A stretch of DNA of 64,000 nt from Acidobacteriota bacterium (GTDB taxonomy: Bacteria; Acidobacteriota; JAAYUB01). The notes below the pieces were generated by a model that was not told the origin of the DNA, ran no database searches, and saw only the letters and a list, made by a program, of their open reading frames with translations. The translations under genes and the position numbers were made by a program. Below are positions 1 to 7,333 of this stretch, in pieces. The first letter of the stretch is position 1, and the number at the start of each line of letters is the position of its first letter. Location: NCBI GenBank assembly GCA_029565065.1, contig JAKQOW010000011.1, forward strand, positions 1 through 64,000, read 5' to 3'.

Positions 1-215
1 GCGCACTCCAAAGCGCTTCGCGCTATCCAAAGACGCGTCCCGCGTCAATCCAGAGCGCAGTCGAGCCTGCGCACTCCAAAGCGCTCCGCGCTAACCAAAG
101 ACGCGTTCCGCGTCGATCCAAAGCGCAGTCAAGCCTGCGCACTCCAAAGCGCTTCGCGCTAACCAAAGACGCGTCCCGCGTCAATTCAAAGCGCAGACGT
201 ATCTGCGCACTCCAA
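1..215. repeat. Tandem 68-bp repeat, three full copies plus a partial fourth, built of short hairpins
   Basis: Copies run 1-68, 69-136 and 137-204; a fourth starts at 205 and decays by about 215. Each unit contains three hairpins: AGCGC/GCGCT with a 3-nt loop (first at 12-24), GACGCG/CGCGTC with a 3-nt loop (32-46), and GCGCAG/CTGCGC with a 6-nt loop spanning the unit boundary (55-72). Every hairpin is preceded by a CAAAG-like linker. All base differences between copies fall in loops or linkers; the stems are identical in every copy. The array lies beyond the 3' end of the M20 gene and may extend upstream of the window. Function unknown. Confidence 0.95.
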
Positions 216-251
216 GCTAAAGGAGGGCAGCCCCGCGGCGCCCGGCGGCGA

Positions 252-1580
252 TCAGCGGTGCAGCAGCTCCAGGACCAGGGCGGTCATGGCGAGGGCGCCG
301 GTGCGGATGCTCGGTTCCACGGCGGCGGTGAAGCGCCCCGAGTGGAGCGGCGCCGGCGCCGTGCCGGGCGCGCGGTACGGGTCGCTGGTGCCCACGCGGA
401 ACATGAGGCTGGGGACGGGCGGGTGCTGCAGCCGGTAGGCGCCGAAGTCCTCGCCGATCATCTCGGGGCGCCGCGCCACCACCGCGTCGGCGCCGAGCGC
501 CGCCCGGAAGGCGGCCGCCGCGCGGCGGCACAGTTCCGGGTCGTTGTAGACGGCCGGCGTGAACTCGTCGCGCAGCGTCACCTCCGGCAGCCGGTCCTCG
601 GGCACCCCGGCGGCGAGCGCCACGTGGCGACTGATCCGGTGGACGGAGGCCAGAATCCGGTCCCGCACCGCCGCGTCGTACGAGCGGATGGTGAGCTGCA
701 GCCGCACGGCGTCGGGGATGATGTTGGGCGCGCTGCCGCCGTGGATGGACCCCACCGTCACCACCACGCCTGCGAGGGGATCCACCTCCCGGCTGTCGAT
801 GGTCTGGAGGGCCAGCACGAGCTGCGCGGCGATCACCACGGGATCGATGGTCAGGTGGGGGGTGGCGCCGTGGCCGCCCACGCCGCGGACGGTGATGTCC
901 ACGGTGTCCACGTTGGCGAAGGCGAACCCTTCGGCGATGCCCACGACGCCGGCGTCCAGGTCGGGGGTGACGTGCTGGGCCAGGGCGAAATCCGGCCGGG
1001 GAAACCGCGTGAACAGGCCGTCCTCGATCATGCCCCGGGCGCCCGTGCCCACCTCCTCGGCCGGCTGGGCCACCAGGAGCAGCGTGCCGGACCATTGGTC
1101 CTTGAGCGCCGCCAGCACCCGCGCGGCGCCCACGAACACCGCCATGTGCACGTCGTGACCGCAGGCGTGCATCACCGGCACAGTGCGACCCTCGGCGTCG
1201 CGGCCGGCGGCGGCGCTGGCCCACGGCAGCCCGGTCTCCTCGCGGACGGGCAGGGCGTCCAGGTCGGTGCGGAGCATCACCACCGGCCCCGGGCCGTTGC
1301 GCAGCACGCCCACCACGCCTTGGCCGCCCACGCCGGTGGTGACGACGGCGCCCGCGGCGGAGAGCTCTGCGGCGATCCGGGCGGCGGTGTTCGCCTCCTG
1401 CCGCGACAGCTCCGGCGCCGCGTGGAGCTCGCGGCAGAGCGCCGCCAGCGCGGGGAGTTCCCGCGCCACCGCCGCCGCCGGCGCATCGGGCCCCTCGGCC
1501 GCGGCCCCCGTGATCGCGGCGGCGGACGCGGCCGCCGCCAGGGCCAACACCAGCCCGATCCCCGTGCCCAGTCGCTTCAT
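252..1580 (-). CDS. M20-family amidohydrolase, probably exported
   Basis: A 442-residue protein of the M20D amidohydrolase group (N-acyl-amino-acid or hippurate hydrolase type), which cleaves amide bonds with a two-metal centre. Visible motifs are RTDLDALPV, the metal-binding HACGHD stretch, the EE pair in PAEEVGTGARG, the GGHGATPH dimerisation-domain motif and GEDFGAY near the C-terminus. The start chosen has GAGGAG 8 nt upstream and opens with a hydrophobic Ala-rich signal-like segment (MKRLGTGIGLVLALAAAASA). The reading frame runs a further 86 residues upstream without protein-like composition, so that longer form is rejected. Exported M20D enzymes are common in environmental bacteria. The exact substrate cannot be read from the sequence. 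Confidence 0.9.
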   Translation of the reverse strand: MKRLGTGIGLVLALAAAASAAAITGAAAEGPDAPAAAVARELPALAALCRELHAAPELSRQEANTAARIAAELSAAGAVVTTGVGGQGVVGVLRNGPGPVVMLRTDLDALPVREETGLPWASAAAGRDAEGRTVPVMHACGHDVHMAVFVGAARVLAALKDQWSGTLLLVAQPAEEVGTGARGMIEDGLFTRFPRPDFALAQHVTPDLDAGVVGIAEGFAFANVDTVDITVRGVGGHGATPHLTIDPVVIAAQLVLALQTIDSREVDPLAGVVVTVGSIHGGSAPNIIPDAVRLQLTIRSYDAAVRDRILASVHRISRHVALAAGVPEDRLPEVTLRDEFTPAVYNDPELCRRAAAAFRAALGADAVVARRPEMIGEDFGAYRLQHPPVPSLMFRVGTSDPYRAPGTAPAPLHSGRFTAAVEPSIRTGALAMTALVLELLHR

Positions 1581-1620
1581 GGCGTGCTCCTCGACCGTGA
1601 ATGTCCAATCTTCGGCCCGA

Positions 1621-1626
1621 ATTATA
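1621..1626 (-). promoter_or_regulatory. Candidate -10 element for the M20 gene
   Basis: TATAAT on the minus strand, a perfect -10 hexamer about 41 bp upstream of the M20 start codon. No good -35 lies at the expected distance. Confidence 0.45.
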
Positions 1627-1650
1627 CCCCGGCGTCCGCCACCGGGGGTG

Positions 1651-1679
1651 TTGAAATCGGACCACCGTGCCGCTACACT
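1651..1679 (+). promoter_or_regulatory. Candidate promoter for the PTP-like gene
   Basis: TTGAAA (1651-1656), exactly 17 bp, TACACT (1674-1679). The predicted start near 1686 leaves a leader of roughly 47 nt. It is divergent from the M20 promoter. Confidence 0.6.
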
Positions 1680-1732
1680 GGTCGTGTTGGGCGCGGTTGT
1701 CCGCCGCCTGATACCGACGGACGGAGCGGCGC

Positions 1733-2389
1733 ATGTTGCGACGGGGCTGGCAATGGGCGGTGACCGGAACCCTGCTGCTTGCGGCGGCGGTGGCCGTGGG
1801 ACTGGCCGTCGCCGGAGCGCCGGCGCCGCCGGACGCACTCCGCATGCCGCGGGCGGCGACGACCGTTGCGGCCGGCCGCCCGTTGGCGCAGCCGTTGGTC
1901 CGGCCGGGCCTGCCCAACCTGCACCGCGTATCGCCGGAGCTGTACCGCGGCGCCCAGCCCACCGCCGAAGGGATGGCGCAGCTGCGGGCGCTGGGCGTGC
2001 GCACCGTGGTGAACCTGCGCGCCAGCCACTCGGACGCCGACAAGCTGGCAGGGACCGGGCTCCGCTACGTGGCCATCCCCGTCACCGCCGTCGGGATCGG
2101 CGATGACCACGTGGCCCGCTTCCTGCGGGTGGCCGCCGACCCGGCGGCGCAGCCCGTGTTCGTCCACTGCCAGCACGGCGCCGACCGCACCGGCCTGATG
2201 GTGGCCATGTACCGGGTGGCGGTCCAGGGCTGGGAGCGCGAGGCGGCCATCGACGAGATGCTGCGCGGCGGCTTCCACTTTCACGGCATCTACGAGCCGG
2301 TGCTGGCCGGCTACGTCCGCACGGCGGACCTGGCCCGGCTGCAGGAGCTCGCCGGGCTGGCGCCGGCGGCCGCGGCGGCCGAGCGGTGA
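1733..2389 (+). CDS. Membrane-anchored protein tyrosine phosphatase-like protein
   Basis: A 218-residue cysteine-dependent phosphatase of the PTP/DSP superfamily. The signature HCxxGxDRTG is present, with nucleophile Cys146 and phosphate-binding Arg152. The upstream stretch LYRGAQPTAEGMAQLRALGVRTVVNLR is the usual N-terminal part of bacterial DSP-like phosphatases. Residues 10-28 form a hydrophobic segment, so the domain is probably exported and anchored, or cleaved. A GGAG Shine-Dalgarno sits just upstream of the ATG. The substrate is unknown; members act on phosphotyrosine, phosphoinositides or other phosphoesters. The gene stands alone behind its own promoter. Confidence 0.85.
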   Translation: MLRRGWQWAVTGTLLLAAAVAVGLAVAGAPAPPDALRMPRAATTVAAGRPLAQPLVRPGLPNLHRVSPELYRGAQPTAEGMAQLRALGVRTVVNLRASHSDADKLAGTGLRYVAIPVTAVGIGDDHVARFLRVAADPAAQPVFVHCQHGADRTGLMVAMYRVAVQGWEREAAIDEMLRGGFHFHGIYEPVLAGYVRTADLARLQELAGLAPAAAAAER

Positions 2390-2489
2390 AGCGCCGGGCC
2401 GGCCGGACCCCGCAGCCGTCCGCCCGCTGGGGCTGAATGAATCGACATCAAACCGGGCCGGGCCCGCCGCCCGCCCGCCAGGAGACACC

Positions 2490-3962
2490 ATGCGCGCACT
2501 GATCGCCTTCGCCGCCGTCGCCATGCTGGCCGGTCTGATCCCGGCCGCGGACGCCGCGCCGGACTTCAACACCTACTTCGTCGACGAAACCCTGCGCGTG
2601 GATTACTTCCACGTGGGGCACGCCGCGGAGGAGCTCGTCACCCTGGACCGGGTCTATCGGCAGGGGATCTGGGCCGGTAGCCGCAAGCACCTCATCGATC
2701 CCTTCAACACGGGCAACTACTACGTCAAGGTGTACGACGCCGCGTCGGGTTGCCTGATCTACTCCAAGGGGTTCGACAGCTACTTCGGCGAGTACAAGAC
2801 CACCGGGCCGGCCGGCGAAGGCGTCCGCCGAACCTATCATGAGACCGCCCTGTTCCCCTGCCCCCGGCAGAAGGTCCGCTTCACCCTCGAGGTGCGGGGG
2901 CGGGATCGGACGCTGCAGCCCCTGTTCGCCGCCGAGATCGACCCGGCAGCGGTCACCGTCGACCGGACGCCGCTGGCCGCTGACGCCACGGTCGTCGAGG
3001 CGCACATCAGCGGCGATCCCCACGGCTGCGTGGACATCGCGGTGCTGGGCGACGGCTACACCGCCGTCGAGGCGGACAAGTTCCGCGCCGATCTGCGCCG
3101 CTTCGTCGACGTGTTCTTTTCTCTCGAACCGTACAAGTCGCATCGCGACTGGTTCAACTTCCGCGGCGTGCTCCGCCCCTCGGCCGATTCGGGCTGCGAC
3201 GAGCCGAGCCGCGGCGTGTGGCGCCGCAACGCGCTGGGCGCCTCGTTCGACTCGCTGGGGCTGGACCGCTACATGCTCACCGAGGAGAACCGAGCGGTGC
3301 GCGACGCGGCCGCCCACGTCCCCTATGATGCCATCCTGATCATGGTGAACCAGACGCGCTACGGCGGCGGCGGGATTTACAATTTCTTCTGCACCTTCAC
3401 CAGCGACAACCAGTGGCATGCCTACCTGCTCCTCCATGAGTTCGGACACTCCTTCGCCGGCCTGGCCGACGAGTACTACACCTCGGCGGTGGCCTACAAC
3501 GACTTCTACCCCGCCGGCGTGGAGCCCACCGAGCCCAACATCACCGCCCTGCTGGATCCGGCGCGCCTGAAGTGGGCCGACTGCGTCACGCCGGGCACCG
3601 CCGTCCCTACGCCGTGGGAGAAGGCCGCGTATGACACGCTGGCCGCCGCCGGTCAGAAGACGCGCGGCGAACTGGACGCCCGCATCGCCCAGGCCATGCG
3701 CGACGGCGCGCCGGCCGACGAGGTGGCGCGCCTCAAGGCCGAAGCGGAGCGCCAATCCAAGGAGAGCTCCGACAAGATGGACGCGTTCCTGGCCGCCAGC
3801 GCTTTTGCGGGGAAAGTGGGCGCGTTCGAGGGCGCCGGCTACGCCAGCCAGGGCCTTTACCGGCCCATGCTCGACTGCCTGATGTTCTCCAAAGGGGACA
3901 AGGCGTTCTGCAAGGTCTGCGAACGGGCGGTGCTGCGCGTGATGGAGCACTACCGCGAGTGA
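2490..3962 (+). CDS. Secreted M64-family metallopeptidase
   Basis: A 490-residue zinc peptidase of MEROPS family M64 (named for Clostridium ramosum IgA peptidase; most members have no known substrate). A signal peptide (MRALIAFAAVAMLAGLIPAADA) is followed by an M64 N-terminal domain (about residues 25-150, with YFHVGHAAEE and NTGNYYVKVYD). The catalytic core carries H316-E317-F-G-H320 followed by AGLADEYY. A lysine/glutamate-rich helical insertion (about residues 375-430) precedes a C-terminal Cys-containing segment (DCLMFSK, FCKVCERAV). An AGGAGA Shine-Dalgarno supports the start. No inhibitor or transporter gene is adjacent. Confidence 0.88.
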   Translation: MRALIAFAAVAMLAGLIPAADAAPDFNTYFVDETLRVDYFHVGHAAEELVTLDRVYRQGIWAGSRKHLIDPFNTGNYYVKVYDAASGCLIYSKGFDSYFGEYKTTGPAGEGVRRTYHETALFPCPRQKVRFTLEVRGRDRTLQPLFAAEIDPAAVTVDRTPLAADATVVEAHISGDPHGCVDIAVLGDGYTAVEADKFRADLRRFVDVFFSLEPYKSHRDWFNFRGVLRPSADSGCDEPSRGVWRRNALGASFDSLGLDRYMLTEENRAVRDAAAHVPYDAILIMVNQTRYGGGGIYNFFCTFTSDNQWHAYLLLHEFGHSFAGLADEYYTSAVAYNDFYPAGVEPTEPNITALLDPARLKWADCVTPGTAVPTPWEKAAYDTLAAAGQKTRGELDARIAQAMRDGAPADEVARLKAEAERQSKESSDKMDAFLAASAFAGKVGAFEGAGYASQGLYRPMLDCLMFSKGDKAFCKVCERAVLRVMEHYRE

Positions 3963-4019
3963 CGCCGCCGGCGGGAAGCGGACCGGCCGCGCGGCGGGCG
4001 CCGTCCGCGCGCTCCGGGC

Positions 4020-4048
4020 TTGCCCGGCGCCGCCGCTGCTGGTATGCT
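4020..4048 (+). promoter_or_regulatory. Candidate promoter for the AAA ATPase gene
   Basis: TTGCCC (4020-4025), 17 bp, TATGCT (4043-4048). A small TCAC/GTGA dyad lies just downstream at 4058-4068. Confidence 0.5.
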
Positions 4049-4092
4049 AGCGGACAGTCACCGTGTGAATCCGTTGGTGCGGAGGGGGCGCG

Positions 4093-5349
4093 ATGATCAC
4101 CCGCCTGGAGGCCCTGAATTTTCGGTGTTTCCGGCATCTGAGCCTGCCGCTGGGCCGGTTTCAGTTGCTGTCTGGTCCTGCGGGGAGCGGCAAGAGCGCC
4201 TGCATCGACGCCATCCGCTTCATCCACGACTTGGTCGCGGATGACCTTGAAGCGGCTGTCCTGCGGCGGGCCGGCGACGTGGGCGACCTGGTCCACGACC
4301 GGCAAGTCACCCGATTCGAGCTGGCCGTGGAGGCGGAGATCCCCCCCGAGCTGCGGCGCCAGACGTCATTCCCCGATTACCCGGTGGTGCGCTACGAAGT
4401 GGCGGTGGGCGCCGACGACGCGGGGCGCGGCCCGGCCATCGTTGAGGAGAAAGTGCTGCTCGAAGAGGCGGAGCCGGACACCGGCCAGCGCGACCTGTTC
4501 CCCGTGCCGGTGACCGAGCCGGAAACCATCCTGCGCTCCAGCCGCTTGCGCTCCAACCGCACCGTCATGGCCAAGGTCCCCCACGGCAACGACAATTTCT
4601 ACGCCGAGGTGGACCGGCCCGAGGGCAAGTTCTGGACCCCCTCCTTCAAGCTGGGCCCCCGCCGCTCGGTGCTGGGCCACATGCCCGACGACCCGGCCCG
4701 ATTCCCCGTGGCCACGTGGTTGCGGGACCTCCTCACCCGGGGCCTGGTGCGGGTGATTCTGGATTGTGCCGCCCTGGCCCGCTCATGCCCGCCCGGCTTG
4801 GGTGTCAAACTGAGACCGGACGGCGCCAACCTGCCGTGGGCCGTGGATGACCTGCGCCGCCGCCACCCGCAGCGGTTTCAGAACTGGCTGAATCTGCTGC
4901 GGGGCATCTGTCCCGAGATCGCCGACGTCGGCGTCGAGGAGCAGCTCTCCGACCGGCACTGCCACCTGACCGTGCGCTTCGCCGACGGCCAGGTTATGAC
5001 CGCCTGGCAGCTGGGCGGCGGTGTGCTCCGCCTGCTGGCCCTCACGTTGATGGCGCAGGAGATCGACGGGCCCACCGTGACCCTGCTGGATGGCGCGATC
5101 TGCAACCTCGCACCCCGCGCCGAGGCGGCGGTGGTGCGGGTGCTGGCCGAAAGCCCGCTGGGGCAGGTGATCCTGACCAGCCAGTCGCCGGTCGTGCTGG
5201 CGGCGGTGGATGCGGCGGCGGTGATCGCCTGTGTCCGCGCGCCGGACGGCTCCTTGCGCCTGGTGCGCGGCGCGGACCACCCGGACCTGGCCGCCTGGCA
5301 GGCCGAAGCGCGGGCGTTCGATTTCTCCGCCCACGGCCTTCTGGACTAG
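4093..5349 (+). CDS. Stand-alone AAA (RecF/SMC-like, AAA_21 type) ATPase
   Basis: A 418-residue ATPase with the ABC-type head fold seen in RecF, OLD and AAA_15/21 proteins. The N-terminus reads ITRLEALNFRCFRHL, then Walker A GPAGSGKS with Lys34. Near the C-terminus are a signature-like QLGGGVLRLLALTLMA, a Walker B strand TVTLLDG and a D-loop/His-switch region ending VILTSQSPVVL. The usual DE-P-E of Walker B is replaced by DGAI, so the catalytic glutamate appears missing, and the signature lacks the usual S-D/E-G. No TOPRIM nuclease domain or partner nuclease is nearby, so a defence role is not supported. It has its own promoter and a GGAG Shine-Dalgarno. Confidence 0.75.
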   Translation: MITRLEALNFRCFRHLSLPLGRFQLLSGPAGSGKSACIDAIRFIHDLVADDLEAAVLRRAGDVGDLVHDRQVTRFELAVEAEIPPELRRQTSFPDYPVVRYEVAVGADDAGRGPAIVEEKVLLEEAEPDTGQRDLFPVPVTEPETILRSSRLRSNRTVMAKVPHGNDNFYAEVDRPEGKFWTPSFKLGPRRSVLGHMPDDPARFPVATWLRDLLTRGLVRVILDCAALARSCPPGLGVKLRPDGANLPWAVDDLRRRHPQRFQNWLNLLRGICPEIADVGVEEQLSDRHCHLTVRFADGQVMTAWQLGGGVLRLLALTLMAQEIDGPTVTLLDGAICNLAPRAEAAVVRVLAESPLGQVILTSQSPVVLAAVDAAAVIACVRAPDGSLRLVRGADHPDLAAWQAEARAFDFSAHGLLD

Positions 5350-5446
5350 CAAGCACCATAACGGCGGTGAGACGGTTCGGGTGATGCCCCCGCAGGACAC
5401 CCTATGGCGCCCACACTTCGGAGCGTCCGCTCACGATGTCAAGTGA

Positions 5447-6166
5447 TCAATCAGACGACGGGTGTGTATGGCTGGGACTCGCCTCGCCGGGGAACTCCGG
5501 GTACAGCCGCTCCATGCAGTCGGGGCAGATGCCGTGGCTGAACTCCACGCTGGCGTGGCTCTGGAGATAGCTTTCCACCTGGTGCCAGTAGCCGGAGTCG
5601 TCCCGGATCTTCTTGCACGAGGCGCAGATGGGCAACAGACCGCGCAGGGCGCGGACCTGCTGGTTGACGCTGCGCACCTTGCGGATCAGCTGTTCCCGTT
5701 CGGCCGTGATGCGCTCCCGGACGGTGACATCGGTGAAGAGCAGGACCGTCTGCCCGTGGGCCAACTTCTGGGTGTGCCACTCGATATCCTTCATGCTGCC
5801 GTTCTTGCATCGGGTCAGGAAGATCCGGCCCGAAGCCCCCCGGTCTCGCCGGAATTCCCGGACCCAGGCGTCGTAGACCTGTTGCCGGTAGTCCGGATCC
5901 GGGTAGAACTTGCGGTACGATTCATCGAGCGTGGGCAAGTCGCTCGCGGCGTAACCCAGGATGTCGACGCACGTGTCGTTGAGGTACAGGACACGCTCTT
6001 CGGCGTCGATGAGGGCGATGCCGAACGGCAGGTGTTCCAGCAGCCCATGCAGTTGGGCCTGTTGCCGGATCAGTTCGGCCCGGTCCGCTTCCGCTGCCGC
6101 CAGCTGCTCGTGCAGCCGCCGGAGTTCCCGTTGGAGCTGGCTCTTCGTCACCGTCGAGCGATTCAT
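5447..6166 (-). CDS. PAS-domain sensor with C-terminal Cys/His module
   Basis: A 239-residue soluble protein without a recognisable kinase, cyclase or methyl-acceptor output domain. Residues 5-40 form a coiled coil, about 40-150 a PAS domain (LPFGIALIDAEERVLYLNDTCVDILGY ... TDVTVRE), and 155-178 a second helix. The C-terminal module has C181-x2-C184-K-K-I-R-D-D, then H211 and C214-x2-C217, ending MERLYPEF. This LPICASCKKIRDD...HGICPDC module recurs at the C-termini of many bacterial PAS, response-regulator and GGDEF proteins and looks metal-binding; its role is not established to my knowledge. A GGAG Shine-Dalgarno supports the start. A CRP-like box lies upstream. Confidence 0.8.
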   Translation of the reverse strand: MNRSTVTKSQLQRELRRLHEQLAAAEADRAELIRQQAQLHGLLEHLPFGIALIDAEERVLYLNDTCVDILGYAASDLPTLDESYRKFYPDPDYRQQVYDAWVREFRRDRGASGRIFLTRCKNGSMKDIEWHTQKLAHGQTVLLFTDVTVRERITAEREQLIRKVRSVNQQVRALRGLLPICASCKKIRDDSGYWHQVESYLQSHASVEFSHGICPDCMERLYPEFPGEASPSHTHPSSD

Positions 6167-6312
6167 GACCGCACTCCACGGTTCCGGTCACGGTCTGCAC
6201 GACCGGGGCGGGTCCGGTTGGTGACATTCTCCTCCGGCCGCGCAGGCGACAAAGATGGCATCCGTGGGACCCCCTGCTATCAAAGCATCTAAAAAATGCT
6301 GCTGATTGGCTT

Positions 6313-6355
6313 ACGATATTGAGAAAAGCGGGTGCGGTTTGTGAGCCAGATCACA
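6313..6355 (-). promoter_or_regulatory. CRP-like box with class II spacing to a -10-like element
   Basis: TGTGA (6340-6344), 6 bp, TCACA (6351-6355) is a perfect match to the core of a CRP site. On the minus strand, TATCGT at 6313-6318 would be a -10 whose start site (about 6306) puts the box centre at -41.5, the classical class II position. The target would be the PAS gene with a leader of about 140 nt. The box overlaps the stop codon of the upstream cyclase gene. Confidence 0.5.
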
Positions 6356-7262
6356 GTTTTGAATGATCGGCCGCCGCGCCGTTTGGCGCTGTGACGGCTG
6401 AAGCCGCGGCGGACGGATCGGGCCAGAATGAATGGCGGCACTGGTTCTTGCCGCTGCTTTTGACTGAGTACATCAAGTTGTCGGCCTGTTGCACCATCTC
6501 TTCCAGCGTCGGGGGGATCCGGGTGAAGGTGACCGCTCCCATGCTGGCGGTTACGGCTACGGTTTTCAAGTCCGTGAACAGCCCCTGAAGCGACCGGCAG
6601 ATCCGCTGGAGGACGGGCTGGACTTCGTCGCGGCCGATGCCCGGGAGTAACAGGGCGAACTCGTCGCCACCCAAGCGGGCGACCACGTCCTGCTGGCGCG
6701 TGGTTCGCCGCAGGGTGCGGACGACGTTCTGCAGGAGTTCATCGCCCACCGCGTGGCCCAACGTGTCATTGACCTGTTTGAAGTTGTCGAGATCGAGATA
6801 GGCCAGGGTGATGGATTGGCCGGACTGGCGGGCCCGCCGCAGCTCCAGCTCGGCCGTTTCCTCGAAGTGACGCCAGTTGGCCGCCGTGGTCAACGGGTCT
6901 TGACGGGCGAGGCCGTGTTCATGCCGCAGCGAGGTGATCAAGGTCGAGAGCAGGGTGGCATGGAGCAGGAAGTAGATCAGCCGGACCGTGGCGTTCCAGT
7001 ACGGGATCAACGGATGGGTGTATACCGTGCCGGACATTAGGTCGTTGACCAGCCAGACCGCCGCGCTGAGCAGGGCAATGACATAGCCGCTGTCCCGGTC
7101 TTGCAGGGTAATCAGGGAAATGGGTACCAGAAAGAAAACCGAAAACGAGATCTCGTTTCCGGTGACGTAGTCAACGTATCCGATGATCCCGACGAGGGCC
7201 AGCGTGATGCCCAGGCTGAGCCACCGGGGAAGCCGGGCCAGATGATGCATTCTGATTCTCAT
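6351..7262 (-). CDS. Membrane diguanylate cyclase (GGDEF)
   Basis: A 303-residue enzyme predicted to make cyclic di-GMP from two GTP. The first 110 residues contain four hydrophobic segments and form a compact integral-membrane sensor. A GGDEF domain follows (about 120-285) with intact GGDEF at 198-202. Arg189-QQ-Asp192, five residues upstream, forms the RxxD product-inhibition site. LDLDNFKQVNDTLGH and the other metal and substrate motifs are complete, so it is likely active and feedback-inhibited. GGAG lies 8 nt upstream of the first ATG; an alternative ATG four codons later is possible. It is followed on the same strand by the PAS gene. Confidence 0.92.
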   Translation of the reverse strand: MRIRMHHLARLPRWLSLGITLALVGIIGYVDYVTGNEISFSVFFLVPISLITLQDRDSGYVIALLSAAVWLVNDLMSGTVYTHPLIPYWNATVRLIYFLLHATLLSTLITSLRHEHGLARQDPLTTAANWRHFEETAELELRRARQSGQSITLAYLDLDNFKQVNDTLGHAVGDELLQNVVRTLRRTTRQQDVVARLGGDEFALLLPGIGRDEVQPVLQRICRSLQGLFTDLKTVAVTASMGAVTFTRIPPTLEEMVQQADNLMYSVKSSGKNQCRHSFWPDPSAAASAVTAPNGAAADHSKL

Positions 7263-7333
7263 GGCCGATTCTCCACCGTATCAAACGATTTCTGAGGGGT
7301 TGGCGTAGACAACCTTCCGGAAACCGGCGCAGA

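Noticed and set aside
1..215. CRISPR array
   Set aside because: The repeats are contiguous with no unique spacers, and there are no cas genes in the window.
4093..5349. Antiphage defence ATPase (OLD, Gabija or Septu type)
   Set aside because: No TOPRIM domain, helicase, HNH or other nuclease partner adjoins it, and the surroundings are housekeeping or secreted enzymes.
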